The notes: generated by a model not told the origin, from the sequence alone. A stretch of DNA of 64,000 bases from an uncultured Bacteroidota bacterium (GCA_902778925.1 CACYZN010000002.1:52106-116105); one strand, 5' to 3'. Shown: positions 1-9,553, counted from the first letter of the stretch. Program-made: numbers and translations.

Positions 1-1
1 C

Positions 2-1324
2 TTGGCCGAGGGGAGCGACGACCGCCAGGTGACAGCTGCCTACGAGGAAGCTTCCAACTATCTCTACTGGTCGCAGTTCCTGGCCGAAGCCATGCTCAAA
101 GAGGCCCCCTTCGAGCCCGGACGCGTGACCGGTGTCAGCTCGCGCCACGACGAGATACTGCCCTACCTCAGCCCCGACGGCACCGAGTTCTACTACCTGC
201 GCCGCCTGCCGGTGAAGAAGGAGCGCACCTACTACGCCCGCGAGCTCGATGAGACCCACTGGCGACTGTGCATGAGCCGCCGCACCGACAGCACCTTCAG
301 CCAAGGCGTCGAACTGCCCGCACCCTTCAACAGCGGCCAGCCCGAAGGCAGCGTGAGCCTAACCGCCGACGGGCGTGAGCTCTACTACTCCGTCATCACC
401 AACCACCAAGGCTACGCCAACAGCGACCTCTACATGGTGCGGCGCGATGCTGCCGGCAGCTGGAGCGCCGCCGAGCGCCTGGGACAACAGGTGAACAACG
501 CCGACAGCTGGGAGTCGCAGCCTACGGTGAGCGCCGACGGGCGCACGCTGGTGTTTGCCTCCAACCGCCGCGGCGGCCACGGCGGCACCGACCTCTGGCG
601 CTGCCACCGCCTGCCCAACGGCGACTGGAGCCGTCCCGAGAACCTGGGCGACAAGGTGAACACCCGTGGCAACGAGAAGATGCCCTTCCTGGCTGCCGAC
701 GGCCACACCCTCTACTTCCTCAGCGACGGCTGGCAGGGCTTCGGCGGCTACGACATCTACTTCGCCGACCTCGCCGACCCCTACGGCAACCGCCCCACCA
801 ACATGGGCCTGCCCCTCAACACCGAGGCCGACGAGAGCGGGTTCGGCGTCACCGCCGACGGGCGCCGCGCCTACTTCGCAGGCCGCCTGGACGACTCGCG
901 CAGCAGCGACATACTGGCCTTCGACCTCTACCCCGCGGCACGTCCCGAGCCCATGACGCTGCGCCACCTGACCCTCGATGGCGCCGACACCCTGCTGGTG
1001 CTGCACGAGCAGGAAGCCACCGTGGTGACCCTGACACGCCCCGGCCGGCTGCCCGTAATCCTGAATGTGAAACCCCGCCAGCTGCCCAAGACCGTGAGCC
1101 TGAGCGACAGCGTGGCGACCATCGACCTGGCCGACCCCGCCGTGGTCGACGCACTGGCCCGCTGGATGGTCGACAACCCGCGCGTGCACCTCTCCATCGA
1201 GTGCCCCAAGGCCGACGCCGCACGCCAGGCCTACGACCGACTGCGCGGTGCCGGACTGCGCGCCGACCGCCTCGCCTACCGCGGCGGCACCGACATACCA
1301 AGACCCCAAATACGCCGCCGATGA
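2..1324 (+). CDS. PD40 beta-propeller protein with OmpA-like tail (5' partial)
   Basis: The frame is open from the window edge, so the N-terminus is missing and the TTG at position 2 should not be taken as the start. Five PD40/WD40-like blades are visible, each with a (S/T/A)-x-DG-x-x-(L/F)-(Y/F) core, at about residues 55, 120, 178, 228 and 283. Two carry the extended form SNRRGGHGGTDLW and SDGWQGFGGYDIY. The last ~90 residues resemble a degenerate OmpA/peptidoglycan-associated fold. PD40 plus OmpA-like architecture occurs in Bacteroidetes envelope proteins, including the T9SS protein PorE, but nothing visible proves that identity. Its stop overlaps the next start (ATGA at 1321), so it is probably cotranscribed with the ABC exporter. 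Confidence 0.75.
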   Translation: MAEGSDDRQVTAAYEEASNYLYWSQFLAEAMLKEAPFEPGRVTGVSSRHDEILPYLSPDGTEFYYLRRLPVKKERTYYARELDETHWRLCMSRRTDSTFSQGVELPAPFNSGQPEGSVSLTADGRELYYSVITNHQGYANSDLYMVRRDAAGSWSAAERLGQQVNNADSWESQPTVSADGRTLVFASNRRGGHGGTDLWRCHRLPNGDWSRPENLGDKVNTRGNEKMPFLAADGHTLYFLSDGWQGFGGYDIYFADLADPYGNRPTNMGLPLNTEADESGFGVTADGRRAYFAGRLDDSRSSDILAFDLYPAARPEPMTLRHLTLDGADTLLVLHEQEATVVTLTRPGRLPVILNVKPRQLPKTVSLSDSVATIDLADPAVVDALARWMVDNPRVHLSIECPKADAARQAYDRLRGAGLRADRLAYRGGTDIPRPQIRRR

Positions 1325-3141
1325 GACCCATTGTCCGCATACTGGCCTACCTGCGCCACTACCCATGGCAGATTGCACTGAACGTGTTCTTCAACCTGCT
1401 GCACATAGTCTTCAACCTGGGTTCGTATGTGATGATTGTGCCCTTCGTCGAGCTGCTTTTCGGGCTGGGCGACGTGCCGGCCGCCGAGCCGCAGCTGCAC
1501 TTCACCCAGGAGGGGGTGGCACAGTACGCCTTCTGGCACCTATACCGCTACCGCGACACCCTGGGCCTCATGCCCTGCCTGCTCTATATCGGCGGCGGCT
1601 ACCTGGCCTGCTCGCTGCTGAGCAACCTGTTCCGCTACCTGGGCCTGGTCTACCTGAGCAGCATACGCAACGGCGTCATCGAGCGCCTGCGCAACGACCT
1701 CTACCACCGCATCACCATACTGCCCGTGGGCTACTTCGGACGCCAGCGCCGCGGCGACCTGATAAGCCGCATGGCCAACGACCTCACCGACGTGGAGTGG
1801 AGCATCGTGAGCACCCTGCAGTCGCTGGTGAAAGACCCCATCAACATAGTGGTCTTCTGCGCCACCCTGCTCTTCGTCTCGTGGCGCCTCTTCGTGCTCT
1901 TCCTGCTGGTGCTGCCGGCAGGGGTGTGGATGATAGCCCGCATCGGCAACAGCCTGAAGCGCAATTCGCAGCAGGGCCAGGCCCGTCTGGGCCGTCTGTT
2001 TGCACTGCTCGACGAGTCGCTCGGCTCGCTGCGGGTGGTGAAAGTCTTCGGCGCCGAGGAGCGCCAGCAGGCGCGCTTCGGCCGCGCCAACGCCAACTAC
2101 GCCCACTCGATGATGCGGGTGGCACGCCGCCGCGAGCTGTCGAGCCCCCTGTCCGAGATTCTGGGCACCCTGGCCCTCGTCATCATCCTCATCGTGGGCG
2201 GCTCGTGGGTCATCGGCGGCCACATCATGCCGTCGGTATTCATATTCTTCGTCATCGTCTTCGCCCGCCTCATACCGCCCATCCAGGCCGTGGTGCGGGC
2301 CTACAACAGCCTGCAGAAAGGGTCGGCCTCGGCACAGCGCTTCCTCGAGGTGCTCGACGCCGACGAGGTGATTGTGGAGCGCCCCGACGCCGTCGTGCTG
2401 GACCGCTTCACCAACGCCATCGAGCTGCACGACGTGGGCTTCCACTTCGCCGACGGCGTGCCCATACTGCAGCACATAGACCTCTGCATACCGCGCGGCA
2501 TGCACCTGGCCATCGTGGGACCCTCGGGCGCCGGCAAGAGCACCCTGGTCGACCTGCTGCCACGCTTCTACGACATCACCTCGGGCTCCATCGTGGTCGA
2601 CGGCCACCCCATCGGCGACCTCAACATCAACTCGCTGCGCCGGCAGTTCGGCCTCGTGAGCCAGGACTGCATCCTCTTCAACGACACCGTGGCGGCCAAC
2701 ATCGCCTTCGGCAGCCACGCCTACAGCGCCGAGCAGGTGCGCCAAGCCGCCCACATGGCCAACGCCGACGAGTTCATAGAGCAGCTGCCCGAGGGCTACA
2801 GCACCGTCGTCGGCGACCGCGGCCTCAACCTCTCGGGTGGACAACGCCAGCGCCTCAGCATTGCCCGCGCCCTGCTGCGCGACACCCCCATACTGATACT
2901 CGACGAGGCCACCTCGGCCCTCGACTCGGCCAGCGAACACACCGTGCAACAGTGCCTCGACACCCTGATGCAGGGCCGCACCACCATCACCATAGCCCAC
3001 CGCCTCTCGACCATCCGCCACGCCGACCTCATCGTGGTGCTCGACCATGGCCGCATAGTGCAACGCGGCACCCACGAGAGCCTCCTCGCCGACCCCGACG
3101 GCCTCTACAGCAAGCTCGTGGCCATGCAAAGCTTTGTCTAA
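1321..3141 (+). CDS. ABC exporter, fused permease-ATPase (MsbA-like)
   Basis: 606 residues starting MRPIVRILAYL. The same frame is open further upstream, but ATG 1321 overlaps the preceding stop and gives the usual family length. The N-terminal ~330 residues hold six hydrophobic membrane segments of an ABC exporter domain. The nucleotide-binding domain has Walker A GPSGAGKST near residue 400, the signature LSGGQRQR near 503, Walker B ILILDEATSALD near 525 and the H-loop AHRLST. One fused half-transporter would work as a homodimer. The family exports lipid A, other lipids or drugs. The lipid/LPS role is a guess from similarity to MsbA, and the substrate cannot be read from sequence. Confidence 0.88.
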   Translation: MRPIVRILAYLRHYPWQIALNVFFNLLHIVFNLGSYVMIVPFVELLFGLGDVPAAEPQLHFTQEGVAQYAFWHLYRYRDTLGLMPCLLYIGGGYLACSLLSNLFRYLGLVYLSSIRNGVIERLRNDLYHRITILPVGYFGRQRRGDLISRMANDLTDVEWSIVSTLQSLVKDPINIVVFCATLLFVSWRLFVLFLLVLPAGVWMIARIGNSLKRNSQQGQARLGRLFALLDESLGSLRVVKVFGAEERQQARFGRANANYAHSMMRVARRRELSSPLSEILGTLALVIILIVGGSWVIGGHIMPSVFIFFVIVFARLIPPIQAVVRAYNSLQKGSASAQRFLEVLDADEVIVERPDAVVLDRFTNAIELHDVGFHFADGVPILQHIDLCIPRGMHLAIVGPSGAGKSTLVDLLPRFYDITSGSIVVDGHPIGDLNINSLRRQFGLVSQDCILFNDTVAANIAFGSHAYSAEQVRQAAHMANADEFIEQLPEGYSTVVGDRGLNLSGGQRQRLSIARALLRDTPILILDEATSALDSASEHTVQQCLDTLMQGRTTITIAHRLSTIRHADLIVVLDHGRIVQRGTHESLLADPDGLYSKLVAMQSFV

Positions 3142-3202
3142 GAAAAGCCCCAGGCCTTCTTTTAATGCAGAGCACTTATTTCCAAGTGCCATCTGCCCCA
3201 CA

Positions 3203-3373
3203 CTCTCACCTCTCACCTTTCACCTCTCCACTCTCCACTCTCCACTCTTCACTCTCCACTCTTCACTCTCCACTCCCCACTCTCCACTCTCCACTCTCCA
3301 CTCCCCACTCTCCACTCTCCACTCTCCACTCTCCACTCTTCACTCTCCACTCTCCACTCCCCCCTCTCCACTC
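3203..3373. repeat. CCACTCT heptanucleotide tandem array
   Basis: About 170 bp downstream of the ABC exporter consist of imperfect 7-bp units CCACTCT, with variants TCACTCT and CCACTCC. There are twenty or more units. Open frames run across it in several registers because the unit is stop-free; they encode only low-complexity Leu/Ser/His/Pro peptides and I do not call them genes. Confidence 0.9.
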
Positions 3374-3393
3374 CGAGCCATCCTCTCCGCCCG

Positions 3394-3484
3394 TTCTTAT
3401 GTACTTCTTATGTATTTCTTATGTTGTATTTATGTTTAAAACATAAGAAATACATAAGAAATACATAAGAACGATATAAGAACT
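3394..3484. repeat. Palindromic element of 11-bp units, copy 1
   Basis: Four units of the type TTCTTATGTAT (3394-3437) are followed by four of the inverse type ACATAAGAAAT (3441-3484), so the whole element can fold into one long hairpin centred near 3439. A second copy lies in inverted orientation at 63535-63626. The two agree at nearly every position in the left half; the last 11-bp modules occur in a different order. It sits between the exporter and dnaE and contains no gene. Confidence 0.9.
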
Positions 3485-3558
3485 CAAGGCCTTGCGGAGA
3501 GGGGGTAAAACGGGGAAAAATAGTTATCAACAACAGCCGCAATTCGGGGGAAAAAGCG

Positions 3559-3566
3559 TATCTTTG
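3559..3566 (+). promoter_or_regulatory. dnaE promoter, Bacteroidetes -7 box
   Basis: TATCTTTG matches the TAnnTTTG -7 consensus exactly and lies 53 bp before the dnaE start, leaving a leader of about 45-50 nt. No clear Shine-Dalgarno sequence precedes the ATG. Confidence 0.65.
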
Positions 3567-3619
3567 TAGCCTGATAACGACACGGCCCGAACGCCGAACC
3601 ACCGAAAACTCAACACAGT

Positions 3620-6600
3620 ATGCCCCAGTTCACCCACCTGCATGTGCACTCGCACTACTCCATGCTCGACGGAATGTCGAAGATACCCGACCTTGTGAAG
3701 AAAGCCAAGCGTTGCGGCATGACCGCCATGGCCCTGACGGACCACGGCAACATGTTCGGCATCAAGGATTTCCTCGACACCGTGGCCAAGGAGAACAAGA
3801 ACCGGGCCGAGGGTGAACCCGAGTTCAAGCCCATAGTGGGCACCGAGGCCTACTGCGCGCGCCGCACGCTGCACGATAAGGACAAGAACCTGAAGGAAAT
3901 CAACCCCGAGACCGGACGCGAGCGCGTGGTCGACTCGAGCGGCTACCACCTCATCCTGCTGGCCAAGAACCTGCAGGGCTACCACTCGCTGTGCAAACTG
4001 TCGTCGATAGCCTATACCGAGGGCTTCTACAACCGTCCACGCATCGACCACGACCTGCTCGAGCGCTACCACGAAGGGCTCATCTGCTGCTCGGCATGCA
4101 TAGGCGGCGAGGTGCCGCAGCTCATCATGAAGGGCGACCTCGAAGGGGCCGAGCGCGCCGTGCTGTGGTTCAAGCAGCTTTTCGGCGACGACTACTACAT
4201 AGAGCTGATGCGCCACAAGACCGACAAGCCCAATGCCAACTACCAGACCTACGAGCTGCAGCAACGCATCAACCCGGTGCTCATCGAGCTGGCCCGCAAG
4301 CACGGCATCAAGCTGGTGGCCACCAACGACGCCCACTTCGTGGAAGAGGAGCACGGCGAGGCCCACGACCACCTGATATGCCTGGCCACGCAGAAGGACT
4401 TCGACGATCCCAACCGCATGCACTACACCAAGCAGGAATGGTTGAAGAGCCCCGACGAGATGGCAGCCATCTTTGCCGACCTGCCCGAGGCGCTGGAGAA
4501 CACCATGGAGGTGGCCGCCAAGGTGGAGACCTACAGCATCGACAGCGACCCACTGATGCCCGTGTTCCCCATACCCGAAAGCTTCGGCACCGAAGCCGAC
4601 TGGAGCGGACGCTTCAGCGACCAGCAGCTCTTCGACGAGTTCACCCGGAACGAAAAGCACGAGGTGGTGATGGACCAGGCCGCCGCCGAGAAGAAAATCA
4701 AGAAGCTGGGCGGCTATGCCCGACTGCGGCGCATCAAGTTCGAGGCCGACTACCTGGAACACCTCGTGTGGCAAGGCGCCCGCAAGCGCTACCTGGCCGA
4801 CCGCCCCGAGCTGACCGACATGGCCGACATCAAGGCCGCCCTCGGCGACGAGGTGCGCGAACGCATAGTCTTCGAGCTGCACACCATCAAGACCATGGGC
4901 TTCCCGGGCTACTTCCTCATCGTGAGCGACTACATACGTGCCGCCCGCGAGGAACTGGGCGTCAGCGTGGGCCCGGGCCGCGGCTCGGCGGCAGGCTCGG
5001 TGGTGGCCTACTGCCTCTGGATCACCGACCTCGACCCGCTACGCTACGACCTGCTGTTCGAGCGCTTCCTCAACCCCGACCGCATATCGCTGCCCGATAT
5101 CGACGTCGACTTCGACGATGCCGGCCGCGGCCGCGTGCTCGAATGGGTCACACAGAAGTACGGCAAGGAACGTGTGGCACACATCATCACCTACGGCACC
5201 ATGGCCACCAAGAGCTCCATAGCCGACGTGGGACGCGTCGAGAAGGTGCCACTCAACACCGTAAACCAGTTGAAGAGCTACATACCCGACCGCGGCTTCC
5301 CCGACAACATCAAGGACGAGAAAGGCAAGGCCCCCAAGGTCAACCTGCACAACTGCTACAAGTACGTGCCCGAGCTCAAGGCCATCATGGACGGCACCGA
5401 CGAGGAGCTGAAGCGCATGCTCACCTACGCCGAGGAACTGGAGGACACCAACCGCCAGATAGGCATCCACGCCTGCGGCGTCATCATAGGCTCGCAAGAC
5501 ATCACCAACGTGGCGCCCGTGTGCGTCATCAACGACAAGGAGAGCGGCGAGGATGTGCTCGTCACCCAGTACGACGGCCATGTGGTCGAGAACGTGGGCC
5601 TCATCAAGATGGACTTCCTCGGGCTGAAGAACCTCACCATCATCAAGAACTGCGTGCGCATGGTGAAGAAGCGCACCGGCCAGGACGTCGACGTCGACCA
5701 CCTGCCGCTCGACGACGAGCTCACCTACAAGCTCTTCTGCGAAGGCAACACCGTCGGCGTGTTCCAGTTCGAAAGTGCCGGCATGCAGAAGTACCTGCGC
5801 GAGCTGCAGCCCCACGTCATCGACGACCTTATCGCCATGAACGCCCTCTACCGCCCGGGGCCTATGGACAACATACCCGAGTTCATCGACCGCAAACAGG
5901 GCCGCAAGCCCATCACCTACGACATACCGGTGATGGAGAAGTACCTGAAAGAGACCTACGGCATCACCGTATACCAGGAGCAGGTCATGCTACTCTCGCG
6001 CCTGCTGGCAGGCTTCACCCGCGGTCAGAGCGACACCCTGCGCAAGGCCATGGGCAAGAAGCAGATCGACAAGATGAACGAACTCGAGGTGCTCTTCTAC
6101 GAAGGCGGCGAGAAGAACGGACACCCCAAGGAGACCCTCAACAAGATATGGGAGGAGTGGAAGAAGTTCGCCTCCTACGCCTTCAACAAGAGCCACGCCG
6201 CCTGCTACTCGTGGGTGGCCTACCAGACGGCCTACCTCAAAGCCCACTACCCGGCCGAATACATGGCGGCCGTCATGACGTCGGCACAGACCGACATAAA
6301 GCGCGTCACCGAACTCATGGACGACTGCCGCCACATAGGCGTCGAGGTGGCCGCTCCCTCGGTCAACGACTCCGACATGGACTTCTCGGTCGACTCGGAA
6401 GGCCGCATACGCTTCGGCCTCCAGGCCATCAGCGGCATGGGCGAGGCCGCCAGCGCCGTCATCATCGCCGAGCGCGAACAGAACGGCCCCTACCAGGACA
6501 TCTTCGACTTCCTCAAACGCGTCGACATGCACGCCGTGAACCGCAAGAACATCGAGGTGCTGGTCAAGGCCGGCGCCTTCGACGACGTAGGCTCCATGCA

Positions 6601-7456
6601 CCGCGCACAGTACTTCTACAAAGCCGACGCCAACGAGGCTACCCCCTCCTACCTCGACCAGCTGGTGCGCTGGGCCATCCGCCGTCAAGACAACGCCAAC
6701 TCGTCGCAGATGAGCATATTCGACATGAGCAGCGAGCTGTCGGAAGAGGACCATCCGCCGATACCGCAATGCGAGGAGTGGAACAACATAGAGCGCTGCC
6801 GCTACGAGAAAGAAGTCATCTCGACCTACCTCAGCGGACACCCGCTGGACGACTTCAAGCTTGAGATAAAAGCCACGGTCAACACCCCCGTCGAGGCACT
6901 GAACAACCTCGAAGCGCTAGCCGGCCGCGAGGTACGCTTCGCCGGACTGGTGTCGAACACCAAACGCATGCGCAGCAAGAAGGGCGAGGAATTCGGCAGC
7001 ATGGTCATCGACGACTACTCGGGCAGCTACGAGCTACGCCTCTACGGCGACGAGTTCATGCAGTACAAGAACTTCTTCGACGACAACACCTTCGTCTTCT
7101 GCCGTGCCAAGGTCACCTCGCGCCGCTATACCGACAAGAACGGCGCCGAACGTACCTACACCAGCATGCGCATCCTCGCCATGATGTACCTCGGCAGTGT
7201 GCTCGACAAATATGTGTCGCGCATCAGCCTCAAGGTGAAACTCGAGGACGTCGACGAGGCCCTGTGCCACAATATCGAGCACTTGGCCAAGAAGCACCGC
7301 GGCAACGTGCCGCTACAGGTCGAGGTCTACTATGCCGAGAAGAATATCGTCCTCACACTCTGTACACAAGACCTGCGCGTATCGGCCCGCGAGGCACTGC
7401 CGCTGCTGATGCACACCGACGGCATCTACGACGTAAAGACACAGACCCGCCTATGA
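3620..7456 (+). CDS. dnaE: DNA polymerase III subunit alpha
   Basis: 1278 residues, normal for the Bacteroidetes replicative polymerase alpha subunit, which extends DNA in the replisome. The N-terminus is a PHP domain (HVHSHYSMLDG). The catalytic palm has PGRGSAAGS near residue 453 and the acidic motif PDIDVDFDD near 491. A helix-hairpin-helix region follows, with an OB-fold near residue 1100 (VRFAGLVSNTKRMRSKKG). The ATG at 3620 is the only start giving the complete PHP motif. The stop overlaps the next ATG (ATGA, 7453-7456), so the GSCFA gene is probably cotranscribed. No frameshift or missing catalytic residue is seen. Confidence 0.97.
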   Translation: MPQFTHLHVHSHYSMLDGMSKIPDLVKKAKRCGMTAMALTDHGNMFGIKDFLDTVAKENKNRAEGEPEFKPIVGTEAYCARRTLHDKDKNLKEINPETGRERVVDSSGYHLILLAKNLQGYHSLCKLSSIAYTEGFYNRPRIDHDLLERYHEGLICCSACIGGEVPQLIMKGDLEGAERAVLWFKQLFGDDYYIELMRHKTDKPNANYQTYELQQRINPVLIELARKHGIKLVATNDAHFVEEEHGEAHDHLICLATQKDFDDPNRMHYTKQEWLKSPDEMAAIFADLPEALENTMEVAAKVETYSIDSDPLMPVFPIPESFGTEADWSGRFSDQQLFDEFTRNEKHEVVMDQAAAEKKIKKLGGYARLRRIKFEADYLEHLVWQGARKRYLADRPELTDMADIKAALGDEVRERIVFELHTIKTMGFPGYFLIVSDYIRAAREELGVSVGPGRGSAAGSVVAYCLWITDLDPLRYDLLFERFLNPDRISLPDIDVDFDDAGRGRVLEWVTQKYGKERVAHIITYGTMATKSSIADVGRVEKVPLNTVNQLKSYIPDRGFPDNIKDEKGKAPKVNLHNCYKYVPELKAIMDGTDEELKRMLTYAEELEDTNRQIGIHACGVIIGSQDITNVAPVCVINDKESGEDVLVTQYDGHVVENVGLIKMDFLGLKNLTIIKNCVRMVKKRTGQDVDVDHLPLDDELTYKLFCEGNTVGVFQFESAGMQKYLRELQPHVIDDLIAMNALYRPGPMDNIPEFIDRKQGRKPITYDIPVMEKYLKETYGITVYQEQVMLLSRLLAGFTRGQSDTLRKAMGKKQIDKMNELEVLFYEGGEKNGHPKETLNKIWEEWKKFASYAFNKSHAACYSWVAYQTAYLKAHYPAEYMAAVMTSAQTDIKRVTELMDDCRHIGVEVAAPSVNDSDMDFSVDSEGRIRFGLQAISGMGEAASAVIIAEREQNGPYQDIFDFLKRVDMHAVNRKNIEVLVKAGAFDDVGSMHRAQYFYKADANEATPSYLDQLVRWAIRRQDNANSSQMSIFDMSSELSEEDHPPIPQCEEWNNIERCRYEKEVISTYLSGHPLDDFKLEIKATVNTPVEALNNLEALAGREVRFAGLVSNTKRMRSKKGEEFGSMVIDDYSGSYELRLYGDEFMQYKNFFDDNTFVFCRAKVTSRRYTDKNGAERTYTSMRILAMMYLGSVLDKYVSRISLKVKLEDVDEALCHNIEHLAKKHRGNVPLQVEVYYAEKNIVLTLCTQDLRVSAREALPLLMHTDGIYDVKTQTRL

Positions 7457-8334
7457 ACCAGCCACGCCTGTTTACCACAGTCGACACACCGTCCCTCGAC
7501 CTGCGCCTCACCCCCGAGAGCGGCATTGTGAGCCTCGGCTCCTGCTTCGCCGACGAGATAGGGCAGCGCCTCGAGGACGGCGGCTTCGCCATCGAGGCCA
7601 ACCCCTTCGGCACACTCTACAACCCCGCCTCCATAGCCGCCGCACTGCATCGACTCGTCGACGACCGCGAGCTCGACGCCACGGCCGACCTCGTCGAACA
7701 CGAAGGACTGTGGCATTCGTGGCATCACCACGGCAGCTTCTCGCGCAAGACACAGCAAGAGGTGCTCGACGCCTGCAACAGCCGCATCCACCAGGCCCAC
7801 CGCGCACTGCGCGATGCCAAACTGCTGATGGTCACCTTTGGCACCGCCTGGGTCTTCGAGCTCGACGGAGAGCGGCTGGTGGCCAACTGCCACAAGCTGC
7901 CGCCGCAACGCTTCGTGCGACGCATGATGGACGTGCCCGAGATCGTTGCACTCTGGCAGCCGCTGCTGCAGAAGCTCTTGGACTTCAACTCCCGGCTCTC
8001 GGTCGTCTTCACCGTGAGCCCCATCCGCCACATGGCCGACGGCGCCCATGGCAACCAGCTGAGCAAGAGCACCCTCCTGCTAGCCATAGACCACCTGCTT
8101 TCAATTCTCAATTCGCAATTCTCAATTCACTATTTCCCCTCTTACGAGATAGTGCTCGACGAGCTCCGCGACTACCGCTTCTACGGTCCCGACCTGGTTC
8201 ACCCCTCACCGCTGGCCGCCGACATCGTCTACCAACGCTTCCAACAGGCCACCATGAGCCCCGCCGTCCGCGAACAGGCCCACCTCAACACGAAACAGCA
8301 TAAACGCGAACAACATATACCGTTACACAAATGA
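7453..8334 (+). CDS. GSCFA-domain protein
   Basis: 293 residues from the ATG overlapping the dnaE stop. The family-naming motif GSCFA is at residues 27-31 (VSLGSCFADEIGQRL), and the conserved C-terminal block DELRDYRFYGPDLVHPS is present. GSCFA proteins are SGNH/GDSL-hydrolase relatives of unknown substrate, common in Bacteroidetes. Residues ~216-226 (SILNSQFSIHY) are encoded by an AT-rich 7-bp tandem repeat (8102-8129) unlike the GC-rich surroundings, and gain or loss of one unit would shift the frame. It overlaps the following lipoprotein gene by 4 bp (ATGA at 8331). Confidence 0.9.
   Translation: MNQPRLFTTVDTPSLDLRLTPESGIVSLGSCFADEIGQRLEDGGFAIEANPFGTLYNPASIAAALHRLVDDRELDATADLVEHEGLWHSWHHHGSFSRKTQQEVLDACNSRIHQAHRALRDAKLLMVTFGTAWVFELDGERLVANCHKLPPQRFVRRMMDVPEIVALWQPLLQKLLDFNSRLSVVFTVSPIRHMADGAHGNQLSKSTLLLAIDHLLSILNSQFSIHYFPSYEIVLDELRDYRFYGPDLVHPSPLAADIVYQRFQQATMSPAVREQAHLNTKQHKREQHIPLHK
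8102..8129. repeat. CAATTCN heptanucleotide repeat inside the GSCFA gene
   Basis: Four units of 7 bp (CAATTCT, CAATTCG, CAATTCT, CAATTCA) lie within coding sequence. The same motif in opposite orientation occurs between tRNA-Leu and aroE at 44733-44760, so this is a dispersed simple-repeat class rather than ordinary coding bias. Confidence 0.85.
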
Positions 8335-8846
8335 TCAAGCTTAGACTTTTGACAGCGGCGGCAGCCGTGCTGCTTGTGATGATGTGTGCCTGCGGCACCA
8401 GCCACCCCGAACCCCAGATGGAAGGCCACTACACCTACCGGCACGCCTTCAACTACGACATGGGCGGCAACCACTTCGATGTACACGAGACCGGCACCAT
8501 GGACTTCTATGCCGACAGCACGGCTCTCGACTCGGCTCGTCAGGTGTATACCGTCACCTTGCCCGACAGCAGCACCACGACATGGGTGTTCAACTATATC
8601 AGCCCCAGTCGCTGGCACCTCGACGGCGACACTCTCCACTTCGCTGGCATCAAAGATGGCTTCCGCATGGAACTGATAGAGGGCGACGGCGCGACCGAGC
8701 TGGCACATAATATTATCGACCTATACAGCAGCGGTATCGATTACGAATACCACTTCCACCTCGACACCCTGACCGCCGACCTGCTGCAGTGGAGCTTCAC
8801 CTACCGCGACGGCCACCGCGACACCTGGGAATTCCATAGGAAATAA
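8331..8846 (+). CDS. Small lipoprotein of unknown function
   Basis: 171 residues. A basic start (MIKLRLL), a hydrophobic stretch and Cys near positions 19-21 (LLVMMCAC) suggest lipoprotein export and lipidation. The mature part is beta-rich with many aromatic/charged alternations (TWVFNYISPSRWHLDGDTLHF), possibly a small lipocalin-like barrel, but I recognise no family. It overlaps the GSCFA stop by 4 bp and is probably the last gene of the dnaE-GSCFA unit. Confidence 0.75.
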   Translation: MIKLRLLTAAAAVLLVMMCACGTSHPEPQMEGHYTYRHAFNYDMGGNHFDVHETGTMDFYADSTALDSARQVYTVTLPDSSTTTWVFNYISPSRWHLDGDTLHFAGIKDGFRMELIEGDGATELAHNIIDLYSSGIDYEYHFHLDTLTADLLQWSFTYRDGHRDTWEFHRK

Positions 8847-8892
8847 GACAGCTGCGAGAGATACTGGGCTATGTGCTCGGCGGGGTTCTTTT

Positions 8893-9553
8893 GTGCATCC
8901 CGGTGGCGTTCTCGCCGCCGCACCCCCTCCTCATCCACCCATCAACCCCACTAAACCCATCAAACCCACTAAACCCCATTACCCCCAACAGATACAAGAC
9001 TTCCCCACCCGGTCCTGTATGTTGCGATGCCATCGCAACACCAACCTTCTCACTAAGCCAGCAATGTGTTGGCGTTCTCGCCGCCGCACCCGCCGCTTCT
9101 GACAAGCCTGGTCCTCCTGCCGTTGCGCTGGAGAAAACAAATCCCGGAACCGCCACTGTGCATCCCGGTGGCGTTCTCGCCGCCGCACCCCCTCCTCATC
9201 CACCCATCAACCCCACTAAACCCATCAACCCCACTAAACCCATCAACCCCACTATCCCCCATTACACCCAGCAGATACAAGACTTTCCCACCCGGTCCTG
9301 TATGTTGCGATGCCATCGGAACACCAACCTTCTCACTAAGCCAGCAATGTGTTGGCGTTCTCGCCGCCGCACCCCCTCCTCATCCACCCACCAACCCCAC
9401 TAAACCCATCAAACCCACTAAACCCATCAAACCCACTAAACCCATCAAACCCACTATCCCCCATTACACCCAGCAGATACAAGACTTCCCCACCCGGTCC
9501 TGTATGTTGCGATGCCATCGCAACACCAACCTTCTCACTAAGCCAGCAATGTG
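8893..9553. repeat. Three-copy ~195-bp intergenic repeat with internal 18-bp minisatellite
   Basis: Three copies: about 8893-9068, 9158-9351 and 9354-9553, with an extra partial head at 9069-9090. Each has a conserved head (GGCGTTCTCGCCGCCGCAC), a variable run of 18-bp units (CCCACTAAACCCATCAAA), and a conserved tail that includes the hairpin TTGCGATGCCATCGCAA (9022-9038 in copy 1; one arm is mutated in copy 2) and ends AAGCCAGCAATGTG. The minus strand stays open in all three copies and would encode related Gly-rich peptides (MASQHTGPGG... with SGFDGF repeats), but I do not call them genes. The rest of 8847-9683 shows nothing else. Confidence 0.88.
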
